The notes: a model not told the origin generated them from the sequence alone. Shown: positions 47,090-57,260, counted from the first letter of the stretch. The stretch is DNA of 64,000 bases from Oceanobacillus senegalensis (GCF_900176885.1 NZ_LT839648.1:2298765-2362764), one strand, 5' to 3'. Numbers and translations are program-made.

Positions 47090-48208
47090 CTAATCAAACT
47101 TATACACTTTAACCCATTCCGTATATCCATCCATCACTTCTTCATTTATCTCATAACCTATTCCTGGTTTGTCCGGTATTTTTATCACACCATGCTCTGT
47201 GATGACTTCCGGTTTAACAATGTCCCTTTCCCAATATTTGGAGGATCCCGCTGTATCGCCAGGCAACACAAACTGTGGCAATGTTGTTATGGCAATATTA
47301 TGTGCTCGTCCGACACCAGCTTCCAACATACCGCCACACCATAGCGCTATACCATGTTCCCGACAAAAGTCATGAATACGCCTTGCCTCGGATAGCCCAC
47401 CGACACGACCAATTTTTAGATTAATAATTTTACAACTTCCCAATTCATAAGCTTTTCTCACATCATCAAGAGAATGAATACTTTCATCTAAACATATTGC
47501 CGTATCGATTTCATTTTGAAGTTTCGCATGGTCAACAATATCATCATGTCCCAATGGTTGTTCAATCATCATTAAATTTAAATCATCTAACGCTTTTAAT
47601 TGTTGCATATCGCCTAAAGTGTATGCAGAGTTCGCATCAGCCATAATCGGAGTGTCCGGAAATCTCTCCCGCACCTTCTGCAAAACATGGACATCTTCAC
47701 CAGGCTTAATTTTTAATTTTATTCGTTTATATCCTTCTTTAAGGCTTTGTTCAATCGTGTGTATCAGACCCTTTATCGTGGGTTGTATCCCAATACTAAT
47801 TCCAACATCAATTTCCTTTTTCTCTCCACCAAGCGCTTCCGCTAGTGATAATCCTTTTCGTTTGGCATATAAATCCCATATCGCTCCTTCTACAGCAGCC
47901 TTGGCCATATTGTTTCCTCGAATGGAGTGAAATAGGTCTGAGACATCATCTGGATGATCAATAACACTTTCTTTCAAAATGGGAATAAAAAAGTCTTCTA
48001 TCATATGAAATGTTGTTTTTACTGTTTCTTCGGTATACCATGGGATGGAAAAAGCTACAGATTCTCCATACCCCTTATTGCCTTGTGAATCCATTGCTTC
48101 TATTATGAAAAATTCTTTGTCCTTCATTGTACCAAAACTTGTTTTAAAAGGATTTTTAAGACGCATACGAAGTTTTCTAACTACCATTCTGTTTAATGGA
48201 ATTGTCAC
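47090..48208 (-). CDS. menC: o-Succinylbenzoate synthase / N-succinylamino-acid racemase family
   Basis: This enolase-superfamily enzyme belongs to the MenC/NSAR group, which dehydrates SHCHC to o-succinylbenzoate in menaquinone synthesis; many members also racemise N-succinylamino acids. The 372 residues show the N-terminal capping domain, the catalytic lysine motif [11 protein letters not shown], metal ligands in [14 protein letters not shown] and CLDESI, and the second lysine region NLKIGRVGG. The start is GTG with GGGGG 8 nt upstream. Other men genes are not adjacent, so whether the main activity is OSBS or racemase is open. Confidence 0.85.
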   Translation of the reverse strand: MTIPLNRMVVRKLRMRLKNPFKTSFGTMKDKEFFIIEAMDSQGNKGYGESVAFSIPWYTEETVKTTFHMIEDFFIPILKESVIDHPDDVSDLFHSIRGNNMAKAAVEGAIWDLYAKRKGLSLAEALGGEKKEIDVGISIGIQPTIKGLIHTIEQSLKEGYKRIKLKIKPGEDVHVLQKVRERFPDTPIMADANSAYTLGDMQQLKALDDLNLMMIEQPLGHDDIVDHAKLQNEIDTAICLDESIHSLDDVRKAYELGSCKIINLKIGRVGGLSEARRIHDFCREHGIALWCGGMLEAGVGRAHNIAITTLPQFVLPGDTAGSSKYWERDIVKPEVITEHGVIKIPDKPGIGYEINEEVMDGYTEWVKVYKFD

Positions 48209-48386
48209 GACTATTGCCCCCTACCAATTATATGACCCTATTATAATGGAAATCATCCCATCTGACGAGGTGGTTAACAATACTTCACTCCCTTGTCATT
48301 TCCAAAATTACCTACATTACAGAACCTTTTTAATATGTTACTATTTAAGTTAGTATTATTATTTCATAGTTTAGGAGTGAAATGGA

Positions 48387-48854
48387 ATGACTAAAAAAAT
48401 GAACGTTGAAAGCTTTAATCTTGATCATACAAAAGTACAAGCTCCATATATTCGCCTAGCGGGAGTTACTGAAGGTGCAAATGGCGATATTATTCATAAA
48501 TATGACCTACGCTTTAAACAGCCTAATAAATCACATATGGAAATGCCAGCTCTTCATTCCCTTGAACATTTAATGGCTGAATTAATTAGAAATCACCATA
48601 ATACTGTTGTTGATCTAAGTCCGATGGGTTGCCAAACAGGTTTCTATTTAACTGTATTAAATCATGATAATTACGATGAAATTTTAGATACGGTTGAAAA
48701 AACTTTAGAGGATGTATTAAAAGCAGAAGAAGTACCTGCATGTAATGAAGTACAATGTGGTTGGGCAGCTAGCCATAGCTTAGAAGGTGCAAAAGAATTA
48801 GCAAACGAAATGCTTGCTAAAAAAGATGAATGGAAAGATGTTTTCGGAGAATAA
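48387..48854 (+). CDS. luxS: S-ribosylhomocysteine lyase
   Basis: LuxS splits S-ribosylhomocysteine into homocysteine and DPD, the precursor of autoinducer-2, in the activated methyl cycle. The 155-residue product has the metal-binding [16 protein letters not shown] (two His), [13 protein letters not shown] and [14 protein letters not shown] (the third ligand Cys lies in the last 40 residues). The length is standard. AGGAG lies upstream. It is monocistronic, with a strong terminator shared with the convergent osmC-like gene. Confidence 0.96.
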   Translation: MTKKMNVESFNLDHTKVQAPYIRLAGVTEGANGDIIHKYDLRFKQPNKSHMEMPALHSLEHLMAELIRNHHNTVVDLSPMGCQTGFYLTVLNHDNYDEILDTVEKTLEDVLKAEEVPACNEVQCGWAASHSLEGAKELANEMLAKKDEWKDVFGE

Positions 48855-48906
48855 AAACGAAAGCATAGGCGCCCCTACAGACATTCTGAAGGTCTGGTAA
48901 ATAACG

Positions 48907-48946
48907 AAAAATCCGAGCAATGCTTTATAGCAAAGCCCGGATTTTT
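48907..48946. terminator. Terminator between luxS and the osmC-like gene
   Basis: Stem aaaaatccg / cggattttt with an inner agca...-type stem; T-runs on both strands. Confidence 0.83.
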
Positions 48947-49369
48947 TTATAGTTTTTTCTCATCCGCCCCATTAAGGGAATAGCTCACTGTGATTTCTGC
49001 GTTTAATGAGTGAGAAACGGAGCAGTATTTATCCTTAGATAGGTTAATCGCTCGTTCCACCTTATCCTCCGGTAAATCACCATCTAATGCATAATGGATG
49101 TGTATTTTTGTGAAGCGCTTCGGGTGATCATCTGCTCGTTCACCTTTTACATCCATTTGAAATGCGGTCGGCTCCAAACGCATCTTTTTTAAAATAGAGA
49201 TAATATCAATCCCAGTACACCCAGCAACAGCATTTAGTAAAAACTCTGTAGGCCTAGCACCAGAATTTTCTCCACCAATTGCCTCTGCTGCATCCATTTT
49301 TAGTTCATGGCCAGATGGCGTCATTCCAGAAAAAGCCATCTTTTCATTCCATTTAACAGTAAATTCCAT
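48947..49369 (-). CDS. OsmC-family peroxiredoxin-like protein
   Basis: A 140-residue member of the OsmC/Ohr superfamily, which reduces organic peroxides with two active-site Cys. ARPTEFLLNAVAGCTGIDII carries the first Cys. The usual second Cys position lies within KYCSVSHSL (the KYC motif, about residue 120). The substrate is probably a small hydroperoxide. The ATG at 49369 has AAAGGA 8 nt upstream and is preferred over the ATG at 49378. Confidence 0.83.
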   Translation of the reverse strand: MEFTVKWNEKMAFSGMTPSGHELKMDAAEAIGGENSGARPTEFLLNAVAGCTGIDIISILKKMRLEPTAFQMDVKGERADDHPKRFTKIHIHYALDGDLPEDKVERAINLSKDKYCSVSHSLNAEITVSYSLNGADEKKL

Positions 49370-49512
49370 CCAATCCATCCTTTTTACGAAATTTCATTTA
49401 TGTTATTTTTCCCAAACTAAAACAATCATACACATCTTCTATACGAAAAGCTATAACCTAGAAGACTGTCTAGTTGGATCTAAGTGCATTAAATAAAAGG
49501 TAATTTGACAGC

Positions 49513-49539
49513 AAAAGCTACCACATAGTGATAGCTTTT
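49513..49539 (-). terminator. Terminator of proBA
   Basis: aaaagcta / tagctttt stem with weak T-run, just after the proA stop. Confidence 0.55.
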
Positions 49540-49542
49540 TAC

Positions 49543-50790
49543 TTAATCTCTTATTTGCCCATTTCCTTTGATAAAGAATTTGCTTGATGTTAGTACTGGT
49601 AATCCCATTGGTCCTCTAGCATGTAGTTTTTGTGTACTGATTCCGATTTCAGCACCATATCCGAACTCAAAGCCATCTGTGAATCTTGTTGAAACATTAT
49701 GGTAAACCGCTGCTGCATCAACCCCTTGCTGGAACATAGCTGCATGCTTTTCATTCTCTGTAACGATTGCTTCCGAATGTCTTGTACCATATGTGTTAAT
49801 ATGCTTGATCGCTTCCTCAACACTGGAAATGACTTTTACACTGATAGTCAGTCCTAAATATTCAGTTGCCCAGTCTTCTTCCGTAGCTAATTCGGCTTGA
49901 GAAAACACAGACTTCACTTTCTCATCACCATAGACTTCAACCTTATTTTCATGGAGTTTCTCCAAGAGGTTGACGCCATTTTCATTAAACCAATCTTCAT
50001 GTATCAATACGGACTCAATTGCATTACATACAGATGGACGCTGTAATTTCGCATTTAAAACAATCTGTTCAGCCATTTCATTTTCTGCCGATTCATCAAT
50101 ATACACATGGCAATTCCCAGCACCAGTTTCAATAACTGGGACTGTTGATTCTCTAATCACAGTATCGATTAAATTTTTTCCACCTCTTGGGATAAGAACA
50201 TCTAAGTACTCGTTCAGGCGGAAGAGTTCTTTGGCTGTTTCACGATTCGTATCCTCTATTAACTGTACTGCATCCTTTGGTACGGAACTTTTTTCTAATG
50301 CTTGATGAATCGATTGAACAAGCGCCATATTCGAAAACCTGGCAGAAGAGCTTCCTCTTAAAATAACTGCATTTCCCGTTTTTAATGAAAGTGTTGCAGC
50401 ATCGATTGTTACATTCGGTCTTGCTTCATAAATCATACCAACGACGCCAATCGGAACTCTTCTCTTTTCGACAAATAGCCCATTTTCTTTTTTTATTCTC
50501 TCTAGTACCTCTCCAATCGGATCCTCTAAGTTTATTACCTGTCTAATCCCCTCTGCCATCCCTTCAATACGGTCATGGTTTAAAAGAATACGATCCAAAA
50601 TAGCTTCTGAAAGACCTTTTTCTTTTCCTTGTTCCAAATCCTTTTGATTTTCGGTTAGAATCATATCGGAATCTGCGACGATTTGCTCAGAAATCAGACG
50701 CAATGCATCATTCTTTTCTTCCGTAGTCAAAGCTGTCATTTGAAAACTAGCTTCTTGTGCCTTTTTCCCCTTTAATTGTACTTCACTCAT
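49543..50790 (-). CDS. proA: Glutamate-5-semialdehyde dehydrogenase
   Basis: ProA reduces glutamyl-5-phosphate with NADPH in proline synthesis. The 415-residue aldehyde-dehydrogenase-fold protein has [47 protein letters not shown], the catalytic Cys in [16 protein letters not shown], and [19 protein letters not shown]. The start at 50790 gives the usual length, has GGGGAGG upstream, and overlaps the proB stop as ATGA, so the two are translationally coupled. The frame stays open to 50826. Confidence 0.95.
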   Translation of the reverse strand: MSEVQLKGKKAQEASFQMTALTTEEKNDALRLISEQIVADSDMILTENQKDLEQGKEKGLSEAILDRILLNHDRIEGMAEGIRQVINLEDPIGEVLERIKKENGLFVEKRRVPIGVVGMIYEARPNVTIDAATLSLKTGNAVILRGSSSARFSNMALVQSIHQALEKSSVPKDAVQLIEDTNRETAKELFRLNEYLDVLIPRGGKNLIDTVIRESTVPVIETGAGNCHVYIDESAENEMAEQIVLNAKLQRPSVCNAIESVLIHEDWFNENGVNLLEKLHENKVEVYGDEKVKSVFSQAELATEEDWATEYLGLTISVKVISSVEEAIKHINTYGTRHSEAIVTENEKHAAMFQQGVDAAAVYHNVSTRFTDGFEFGYGAEIGISTQKLHARGPMGLPVLTSSKFFIKGNGQIRD

Positions 50791-51893
50791 TTGATTTCCT
50801 CCCCTATTTTTTGTGATTCCACCCAATCATCACGGTGGATTACTTCTATAGCTCGTTTAGATAACGTATGTTGTTCTATCTGATTGTTTAGTTCATGAGA
50901 AGAACATTTTACTTGTCCTTTTCCGAGGAACCCATTTGTACTTAAAACCTCAACTACATCACCTTTTTCAAACATTCCCTTTACTTTGAAAACCCCCGCC
51001 GAAAGTAGACTTCCTCCTTGATAGAGAATGGCTTCCTCTGCCCCCTGATCAACGAATATTTTTCCCGCAGTTTCAGAATGCAGGGCAATCCATTGCTTTT
51101 TGGTATTAACCCAGCTTAATCCTTGATTGGCAATATAGGTTCCGTTCCCTTTTCCATTTATAACTTCAAGTAGCTTATTTTTACCTTCTCCTTGACCTAT
51201 AAATACAGGAACACCTAAGGATAATGCTGTTTTTGCAGCAAGCAATTTGGACTTCATTCCACCTGTTCCTACCTTCGATCCATTTGAATCTGCTGCAGCT
51301 AACATGGTTTCCGTAATGTTTTCTAGATAGTCAAATTTCTTCGCATTTGGATTGGTTCGAGGATTGCCATCATATATTCCATTAATATCTGTTAAAATTA
51401 TTAAGCGGTCAGCATGGACAAATCCACCTACTAAAGCAGATAACATATCATTATCACCAAATGTTAATTCATCCACCGACACCGTATCATTTTCATTAAT
51501 AATTGGTAATATTCCTCGATCAAGAAGTTCACTTAAGGTGGCAAAAGCATTTCGATATCTTTCCCGATCAGAAAAGTCTGAACGTGTTAGTAGAATCAAA
51601 GAAGCTGTTACATCATAAGCAAGAAACTTTTCTAAATAGGTTTGAATTAAAAGACTTTGCCCTACAGCGGCAGCTGCCTGTTTACCTTTAAGTGTAACCG
51701 GCCTTGATGAATAGCCCAATTTTTTAAATCCAGCAGCAACAGCACCTGACGAAACGAGAATTACTTCATGATTTTGTTGTTTTAAAGCAGAAATTGCACG
51801 TACATGATCATCCAGTTTTTCCTGATCAATTTCACCTTTGTCATTTGTTAATGAGCTACTACCGATTTTAACTACAATTCGTTCTTTTGCCAT
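50787..51893 (-). CDS. proB: Glutamate 5-kinase
   Basis: This kinase phosphorylates glutamate in the first step of proline synthesis and is usually feedback-inhibited by proline. It has 368 residues: an amino acid kinase domain ([54 protein letters not shown]) and a C-terminal PUA domain (about 275-368). The leader upstream contains a proline T-box, which fits starvation-induced expression of proBA. Confidence 0.95.
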   Translation of the reverse strand: MAKERIVVKIGSSSLTNDKGEIDQEKLDDHVRAISALKQQNHEVILVSSGAVAAGFKKLGYSSRPVTLKGKQAAAAVGQSLLIQTYLEKFLAYDVTASLILLTRSDFSDRERYRNAFATLSELLDRGILPIINENDTVSVDELTFGDNDMLSALVGGFVHADRLIILTDINGIYDGNPRTNPNAKKFDYLENITETMLAAADSNGSKVGTGGMKSKLLAAKTALSLGVPVFIGQGEGKNKLLEVINGKGNGTYIANQGLSWVNTKKQWIALHSETAGKIFVDQGAEEAILYQGGSLLSAGVFKVKGMFEKGDVVEVLSTNGFLGKGQVKCSSHELNNQIEQHTLSKRAIEVIHRDDWVESQKIGEEIK

Positions 51894-51956
51894 TTCACAT
51901 TGCTCCTACATGATTTTTATTTTTTACGAAGTCTGATTTCTTTTTTTTCTATAAAA

Positions 51957-52205
51957 AAAAGCTCTTTCATCCTTCTACTAAAAGGACGAAAGAGCTTTGC
52001 TTCCGCGGTACCACCATTTTTGGATGTTGATCCATCCCACTTTTCTTCTGATAACGCTGAAGAGGCGCCTATGTTTTTAGCATAGGACTATTAAAGGTAG
52101 GTTCTGTAATTTGTACGTGACGGAATCTCCCAGCTCGCCAAATTCCGCTCTCTGACACTACAAGCAATCACATACTAGTCCTTCATTAAACGTTCCAATA
52201 TTTCT
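51957..52205 (-). promoter_or_regulatory. T-box leader, proline-specific
   Basis: The T-box motif GGTGGTACCGCGG lies at 52015-52003 on the minus strand, followed by the terminator aaagctctttc / gaaagagcttt (51957-51998) with a T-run. Stem I shows the GAACCTACC specifier region. The codon CCT (52101-52099) reads as proline, matching the proBA genes it controls. Uncharged tRNA-Pro should favour the antiterminator. Confidence 0.92.
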
Positions 52206-52215
52206 ATTGTATAAT

Positions 52216-52244
52216 ATTATGGATAGGATTATGAGATATGTCAA
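52216..52244 (-). promoter_or_regulatory. Promoter of proBA
   Basis: TTGACA and CATAAT on the minus strand with a 17-bp spacer, just upstream of the T-box leader. Confidence 0.7.
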
Positions 52245-52375
52245 TAGGGAAATGATGATTTTACTTTATTATCCTTCTCAATGGCTACTTTTATTAAGGA
52301 TTTGTCACAAAAGCTATTTGTGTGCCGATGGGCTTTCCTTCCTCTTAAAAGATAAAATCTTTTCAAATATATTCT

Positions 52376-52404
52376 TTGTATAAACTAAATGGTCCCCGTA
52401 TAAT
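52376..52404 (+). promoter_or_regulatory. Promoter of the NRDE-family gene
   Basis: TTGTAT and TATAAT separated by 17 bp, ending 23 bp before the start codon. Confidence 0.65.
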
Positions 52405-52427
52405 ATGACAAAAGGGGAGGGAAAAGG

Positions 52428-53192
52428 ATGTGCCTAATTAATTTTCATTTTCAAAGTCATCCAAAATATAAGCTAATTATTGCAGCTAATCGCGATGAAT
52501 TTTATAAACGTCCAACTGCACCTGCTTCCTTTTGGAAGGACGAGCCTAACATACTTGCCGGTCGAGACCTGATGCAAATGGGAACTTGGTTTGGTGTCAC
52601 AAGGGGAGGAAGATTTGCTGCATTAACCAATTACCGGGATCCTAGCCTTACTGAAAACAGAAAAATATCACGAGGGGAAATTGTACGTTATTACTTAGCT
52701 GAAAACACATCACCAAAAAGTTTTCTTAATTGCTTACAAAAAGAAAAAAAACAGTATGCTGGATTCAATATTATTGTTGGAAATGCTGAGCAATTATACC
52801 ATTACAATAATATTTTAGACGAAATACAATCTATCTCTCCTGGTACCCATGGTCTAAGCAATCATACTCTAGACACTCCATGGCCTAAAGTAGTTAAAGG
52901 AAAACAAAAGCTTGAGGAGTATGTCAACCAACATAAAGAAATCAATCCAGATGCTTTGTTTAAGATTATTTCTGATTCAGAAAAAGCCCCAGATGATCAA
53001 TTACCGGACACAGGAATAGGTATAGAAATGGAACGAATGTTATCACCACTCTTTATCCAATCCCCGGAATATGGAACAAGGTCATCAACAGTTCTTCTCA
53101 TTGATCAGTCTAACCATGTTCAATTTTACGAACGTACATTTAAAAATGGGGAATTCTTAAGGGAAAAACAATTTACTTTTAATATGGATTAA
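52428..53192 (+). CDS. NRDE family (TANGO2-like) protein
   Basis: A 254-residue cytosolic protein of the NRDE/TANGO2 family. It begins MCLINFHF, with Cys2 as a possible N-terminal nucleophile after Met removal, followed by the family signature IIAANRDEFYKRPT, MGTWFGVTRGGRFAALTNYRDP and a GTHGLSNHTLDTPWPKV block. The C-terminus contains GTRSSTVLLID. Bacterial members have no established biochemical role; the fold recalls Ntn hydrolases. GGGGAGG precedes the ATG. Confidence 0.85.
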   Translation: MCLINFHFQSHPKYKLIIAANRDEFYKRPTAPASFWKDEPNILAGRDLMQMGTWFGVTRGGRFAALTNYRDPSLTENRKISRGEIVRYYLAENTSPKSFLNCLQKEKKQYAGFNIIVGNAEQLYHYNNILDEIQSISPGTHGLSNHTLDTPWPKVVKGKQKLEEYVNQHKEINPDALFKIISDSEKAPDDQLPDTGIGIEMERMLSPLFIQSPEYGTRSSTVLLIDQSNHVQFYERTFKNGEFLREKQFTFNMD

Positions 53193-53257
53193 AAATCTCC
53201 ATTTCATCATTATATTTTCACCTTCATTGGATAAATTATCGATAGGAGGTGGAATAA

Positions 53258-53476
53258 GTGGCAAAGAAAAGTAATAAGAAAGCAAATGAAAAGATAAATG
53301 TAAAGCTTGGTGGTATGGGATTATACGGAACAACGTCCAATACAGAAATTGCTGGATATAAAACTTCTGGAGATATTGAGAATGCTGGACAGCTGGATAA
53401 AGGATTCGAACGAGTGGAAGAAGATGATCTTTCAGCAACAGCTTCTATAAAAGAAGGTAGCAAAGAGGATTACTAG
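53258..53476 (+). CDS. Small hydrophilic protein, 72 aa
   Basis: A 72-residue, charged, probably disordered protein (MAKKSNKKANEKINVKLGGM at the N-terminus, IKEGSKEDY at the end). The start is GTG with an ideal GGAGGTGG 7-8 nt upstream. I do not recognise the family with confidence; the tail recalls short DUF4025/YozQ-type proteins. It may be read through from the NRDE gene 65 bp upstream. A terminator shared with tRNA-Lys follows. Confidence 0.65.
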   Translation: MAKKSNKKANEKINVKLGGMGLYGTTSNTEIAGYKTSGDIENAGQLDKGFERVEEDDLSATASIKEGSKEDY

Positions 53477-53523
53477 TGAATAAATGACTAAAATAATTTG
53501 TTAATAAAATCCATAACATAAAA

Positions 53524-53563
53524 AAGCGAGGATAAGCTAAATAGCTAGCTTATCCTCGCTTTT
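53524..53563. terminator. Bidirectional terminator between the 72-aa gene and tRNA-Lys
   Basis: Long stem (aaagcgaggataagct / agcttatcctcgcttt) with T-runs on both strands. Confidence 0.9.
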
Positions 53564-53568
53564 ATTGA

Positions 53569-53641
<73 letters not shown>

Positions 53642-53717
53642 TCATCTCTACGACCATTTAATAATATCATATCTTATTACATAAAGGCAAGTATTTTTTA
53701 TAAAAAATATAAATAAA

Positions 53718-53936
53718 CTATTCCCAATCTGCTAAAATTCCCTGTAATGTTAGTAACTCTTCTTTTGTCAATGTAACACCTTTACCCATTTTATCCTTAT
53801 TTGGAGCCCAATCTCGAAGATCATATTTTGGTTCTCTTCCATTCCAACTTATGAGATTTAATTCTTTTGTCCACCCCTTTGGTGATTCAGAAAGAACTGC
53901 AATTGTTTCGATAATATCATGTTTTACATCAGCCAA
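53718..53936 (-). CDS. YdbC-like PC4/p15 transcriptional coactivator-family protein
   Basis: A 72-residue, single-domain ssDNA-binding-type protein of the PC4 family, close to B. subtilis YdbC by eye: IIETIAVLSESPKGWTKELNLISWNG and KYDLRDWAPNKDKMGKGVTLT. The TTG at 53936 is chosen because GGAGG lies 8 nt upstream and the product then matches YdbC in length. Frames from codons further upstream (to 53969) would add residues that homologues lack. Confidence 0.82.
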   Translation of the reverse strand: MADVKHDIIETIAVLSESPKGWTKELNLISWNGREPKYDLRDWAPNKDKMGKGVTLTKEELLTLQGILADWE

Positions 53937-53970
53937 CACTGTTTCCTCCATTTCATTGATACAATTCAAA

Positions 53971-54150
53971 TAAAGTGAATCTCAATCAGTGGAGGGTTTT
54001 CTTTCATCCCCACTGATTGTTAGATGAACGAATCGGGCTTTTAGGGGCAGTTTATACCACAAGGGTATGACTCAAGGCCCTCCCCCACCTAAAATGATTA
54101 ATGTTTTTCTCCATTTTTGAGGTGGGGGTATTACTGCCCCTTAACCTGCG
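53971..54150 (+). repeat. Dispersed palindromic repeat, copy 2 (long form)
   Basis: This copy starts taaagtgaatctcaatcagt. It includes the hairpin caatcagtgg...ccactgattg (about 53983-54029), a GC-rich middle (ggggcagtttatacc, ccctcccccacct), then aaaatgatta and the core shared with the copy at 39.3 kb: ctccatttttgaggtggggg, tattactgccccttaacctg. The copy at 60.3 kb is the inverted, shorter version. It fills the gap between ydbC and the next gene remnant. Confidence 0.75.
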
Positions 54151-54309
54151 ATAAACCATACATCTTTTTGTTAGAATACCCACCGTTCCTAATTCTAAAC
54201 CTTTGACGTATTGTTCACAATTAATCATTTTTTATGAATTACTGTGATGTACCTCACAGTCAATATATGAGAACATAGTAAACTTAAATTATAGAAAGGA
54301 GGATCATAA

Positions 54310-54928
54310 ATGCGACAAATCCTTCTCATTATCCATATTACGTTAGGCGTGTTATGGGCAGGTGGCATCATGTTTATTGGTTGGGGTGTATTCCCTGCCT
54401 CTCTAAGTATATCACTAAATAATCAAAGGAAATTTCTCATTCAACTTATGAAGAGCACACACCACTTTTTTACACTTATCGGATTAGGTGTTATGCAAGC
54501 CTCTGCAAACTTATTTAATGATTATTTTGATTGACATCCCATTGATTATTCTATTTTATCTGTTGCAATTGTATATGCACTCCTAATCTCTACTATGGTA
54601 TTTACAAACAATATTCGTAACATAAAAAAAGACATGAATTTTCGTAAGACCGTCGCGATTCGATTAGGAAGAAAGAAAGCGATACAAGCACTAACTATCC
54701 TACTCGTCATAGATTACATGTTTCTACTGTTTCTAATCATCTCCAGTTCTATTCCTGTAACCGCCATCATTGCATGGATTGCTTTTCCTATCGCCGTAAA
54801 ACTACGCTGGTCATTAAGAAAGGACGCACCGCGAACAGATGAATTAAGTTCCATGGGTTGGGCTAGTAAACATCATTGGGCAATTGGGATTACTTTTTGC
54901 AATAGGTATTTGGATTGGGAATATCTAG
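54310..54928 (+). pseudogene. Chimeric remnant: CopD/DUF2269-like start joined to a menA-like prenyltransferase end
   Basis: The first ~60 codons (MRQILLIIHITLGVLWAGGI...) look like the N-terminus of a CopD/DUF2269-type membrane protein. Then MQASANLFNDYFD, a UbiA/MenA signature, appears, followed by an in-frame TGA (54532-54534). A large internal deletion follows, since about 100 residues of the prenyltransferase are missing. The MenA-like end TNNIRNIKKDMNFRKTVAIR...GWASKHHWAIG is shifted in frame near 54895 before LFAIGIWIGNI and a stop. GGAGG remains before the ATG. At least three lesions are visible. Confidence 0.8.
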
Positions 54929-54965
54929 ATATTTATTTGATAACACCAAAGCTTCCCAATACCAA

Positions 54966-55003
54966 AAAAGAAGTAGTGGTCCATTCCCCCTGCTACTTCT
55001 TTT
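54966..55003. terminator. Terminator after the menA remnant / nitroreductase
   Basis: Perfect 11-bp stem (aaaagaagtag / ctacttctttt) between convergent reading directions. Confidence 0.8.
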
Positions 55004-55014
55004 TAGTACGAGTT

Positions 55015-55539
55015 TTAAGAAAAAGATTCATAGGATACAATTTCTTCTCTCGGAATATGGTTTTTTGGTTCTAGTTTTTCATCTGGATAGCCTAATCCCA
55101 ATACAGCAACAACTCTCCGGTTATTTGGGATATTTAATAGTTTCCGTACATGATTCTCTCGTTTTTGAGATTCTTCTTGATCTTCCGCGTGATAAACAGC
55201 ACCGAATGCAGAGCCAAGTCCAACCTCCACCGCTTCAAGCCAAATAAACGCACAAGCGATGGATGCATCCTGAAGCCAATACTTACTTACTTCCGGATTT
55301 CCAGTAATAGCTATTGCTGCAGGTGCATCATATAACCACTTCATATATGGTGTAGTCTCTGCTAGCTGATTCAATGTATCCCTATTCTTCACAACAATTA
55401 AATTTTTAGAAGGCAGATTATTTCCTGTCGGTGCATAATAACCCGCATCCTCCACCTTTTTCAGGGTATCCTCTGGAATTTCTTTAGATAAGTATTTGGT
55501 AATCTCTCTTCTTTCTTTAATCGCTTGAAATACGTCCAT
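55015..55539 (-). CDS. Nitroreductase family protein
   Basis: This FMN-dependent oxidoreductase of the nitroreductase family has 174 residues. The N-terminal MDVFQAIKERREITKYLSKE carries the FMN phosphate-binding Arg residues. YAPTGNNLPSKNLIVV, IACAFIWLEAVEVGLGSAFG and VLGLGYPDEKLEPKN are the other conserved blocks. The natural substrate is unknown (quinones, flavins or nitro compounds in the family). Confidence 0.87.
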   Translation of the reverse strand: MDVFQAIKERREITKYLSKEIPEDTLKKVEDAGYYAPTGNNLPSKNLIVVKNRDTLNQLAETTPYMKWLYDAPAAIAITGNPEVSKYWLQDASIACAFIWLEAVEVGLGSAFGAVYHAEDQEESQKRENHVRKLLNIPNNRRVVAVLGLGYPDEKLEPKNHIPREEIVSYESFS

Positions 55540-55590
55540 ATTATTAAGCCCTCCTCTTTTATCATATATACCAAATGAAATTTTGAAAAA

Positions 55591-57072
55591 TTAGTCATCC
55601 TTTAATTCTAAAAAAATAAAACCAATATCTTGATTCTCCGGATTCCCTTCTTGTAATATCCTCTCTCGACTCCGTTTTAACCGCTCCCATCCTAATTCAC
55701 TAATCGTCCGAAATCCTTCTTGGTATGCGACTGTTTTCTGATTAATTTCCTCGGGATGCTGCACAAGAATGAAGCGGTGATTTTTGTGAAATTCTTGATT
55801 CAATCGCCAAACTGATTCTCCTGTTGTCGCAGAACCGGAGAAAAAATCTAGGATAATAGCTTCCTCATCCTGATATAATAGTGATTGAATTAAACGACGA
55901 ATTAACATTTCTGGCTTAGCATAATCAAATACCTTCTTTCCAAATAACTCGGTAATCTGTTTATCCGCATCTTCATATGTTGGAAAACCGTACCCAGGAA
56001 TCGAAAATAAATTCTTCATCTTTTTTACTTCTCCGCCTTTTTTCACATGATTCGGACGAAAAGGTACCTTACTGATAACAATTTCCTCTCCATTTCTGAT
56101 GATCTCATCGACTCTTTCCTGCGAATATCTCCATTCCCCTTTTAGTCGAAAAGCATTTTGATTTCTACCATTCTTTATTACGACATCATCCAAAAGCTCT
56201 GTAATAATCTTCCCAGCAGACATCTCCTGTTTTTGAACGATACCATCCGAAAGAGAAAATTTTACTGACCCTTCAGGAAATGTAAGAACACGTAAAGCAT
56301 TTCCTGCATTGTTAATTGGGTACTTCTTTCCTATTGTTGTTTTTTCAATGGATAATGCCTGAGACTTTTCGTTGTTTTTAGAAAATGCTAAAATATATTC
56401 TGTGACACAACCGACATTACGATCTAGAAAAGAAGGCTTCTTTTTCTTCTCCCATATAAATGTCGATACAAAATTCTCTTCTCCAAAAATTTCATCACAT
56501 ATTTTTTTCAAATTATATAACTCTTTATCACTTATACTTATAAATATCATACCATCCTCGGTCAATAGCTTCCGTGCTAGCATGAGTCTCGGATACATAA
56601 AGTTCAACCAATTAGAATGAAGCCTTTCCGAAACGTGTTTAATAGGCTGAAGATCATTAAACGTATTAACACGTCCACGGAAATTATCATTATAAATAAA
56701 TTCCATCCCTGTATTATACGGCGGATCAATGTAAATCATTTTTATTTTTCCTTCATGAGACTGTTGAAGAAGACGTAGCACTTCTAGATTCTCGCCTTCA
56801 ATATAAAGATTATTGGTTGATTCCCAGTTCATGCTTTTCTCCAAGTTGGGTTGGAATATCTTCGTGGGGGGTTCCTCTATCAAGCGGATGGCTTCTGCTT
56901 TACCATACCAATTAAATTCATATTTCTCATTTGTTAAATCCGTTTCTTCTCCTACTAATTGTAATAATTTCTCCACAACAAGCTTATTTCCGATAAAAGC
57001 CTCAGGAAATATACCTTTTAGCTTGTCAAGATTTTTCTGTGTCCATTGTTTCTTTTCATCTGTTTTCTGCAT
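55591..57072 (-). CDS. Type III-like site-specific DNA methyltransferase (orphan Mod)
   Basis: A 493-residue amino-methyltransferase of the beta class: motif IV DPPYNTG with IYIDPPYNTGMEFIYNDNF near residue 115, and later the AdoMet motif LDFFSGSATTGESVWRLNQE. The middle region between them (about 200-380) is the probable target-recognition part. It resembles Mod subunits of type III systems, but no Res helicase-nuclease gene is present and both neighbours are unrelated. It lies in a patch of decayed genes beside tRNA-Lys, so it is probably an acquired orphan. Motif I reads SGSATTG instead of the usual SGSGTT. Confidence 0.8.
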   Translation of the reverse strand: MQKTDEKKQWTQKNLDKLKGIFPEAFIGNKLVVEKLLQLVGEETDLTNEKYEFNWYGKAEAIRLIEEPPTKIFQPNLEKSMNWESTNNLYIEGENLEVLRLLQQSHEGKIKMIYIDPPYNTGMEFIYNDNFRGRVNTFNDLQPIKHVSERLHSNWLNFMYPRLMLARKLLTEDGMIFISISDKELYNLKKICDEIFGEENFVSTFIWEKKKKPSFLDRNVGCVTEYILAFSKNNEKSQALSIEKTTIGKKYPINNAGNALRVLTFPEGSVKFSLSDGIVQKQEMSAGKIITELLDDVVIKNGRNQNAFRLKGEWRYSQERVDEIIRNGEEIVISKVPFRPNHVKKGGEVKKMKNLFSIPGYGFPTYEDADKQITELFGKKVFDYAKPEMLIRRLIQSLLYQDEEAIILDFFSGSATTGESVWRLNQEFHKNHRFILVQHPEEINQKTVAYQEGFRTISELGWERLKRSRERILQEGNPENQDIGFIFLELKDD

Positions 57073-57260
57073 AAATCGTCTCCTAATTCATCATGAATGA
57101 TAGAAAGACTGACAAGGTGAAAGTTTCATGATACTATCCTTAAAATAACATAACTATCTGATTATTTACAATTATATAGAATAGACTACCCCTATATAAT
57201 TTAAATATATCACCCTTTATATGATACTATTTCATTTCTCCTTAACATCGGTTTACCTTT

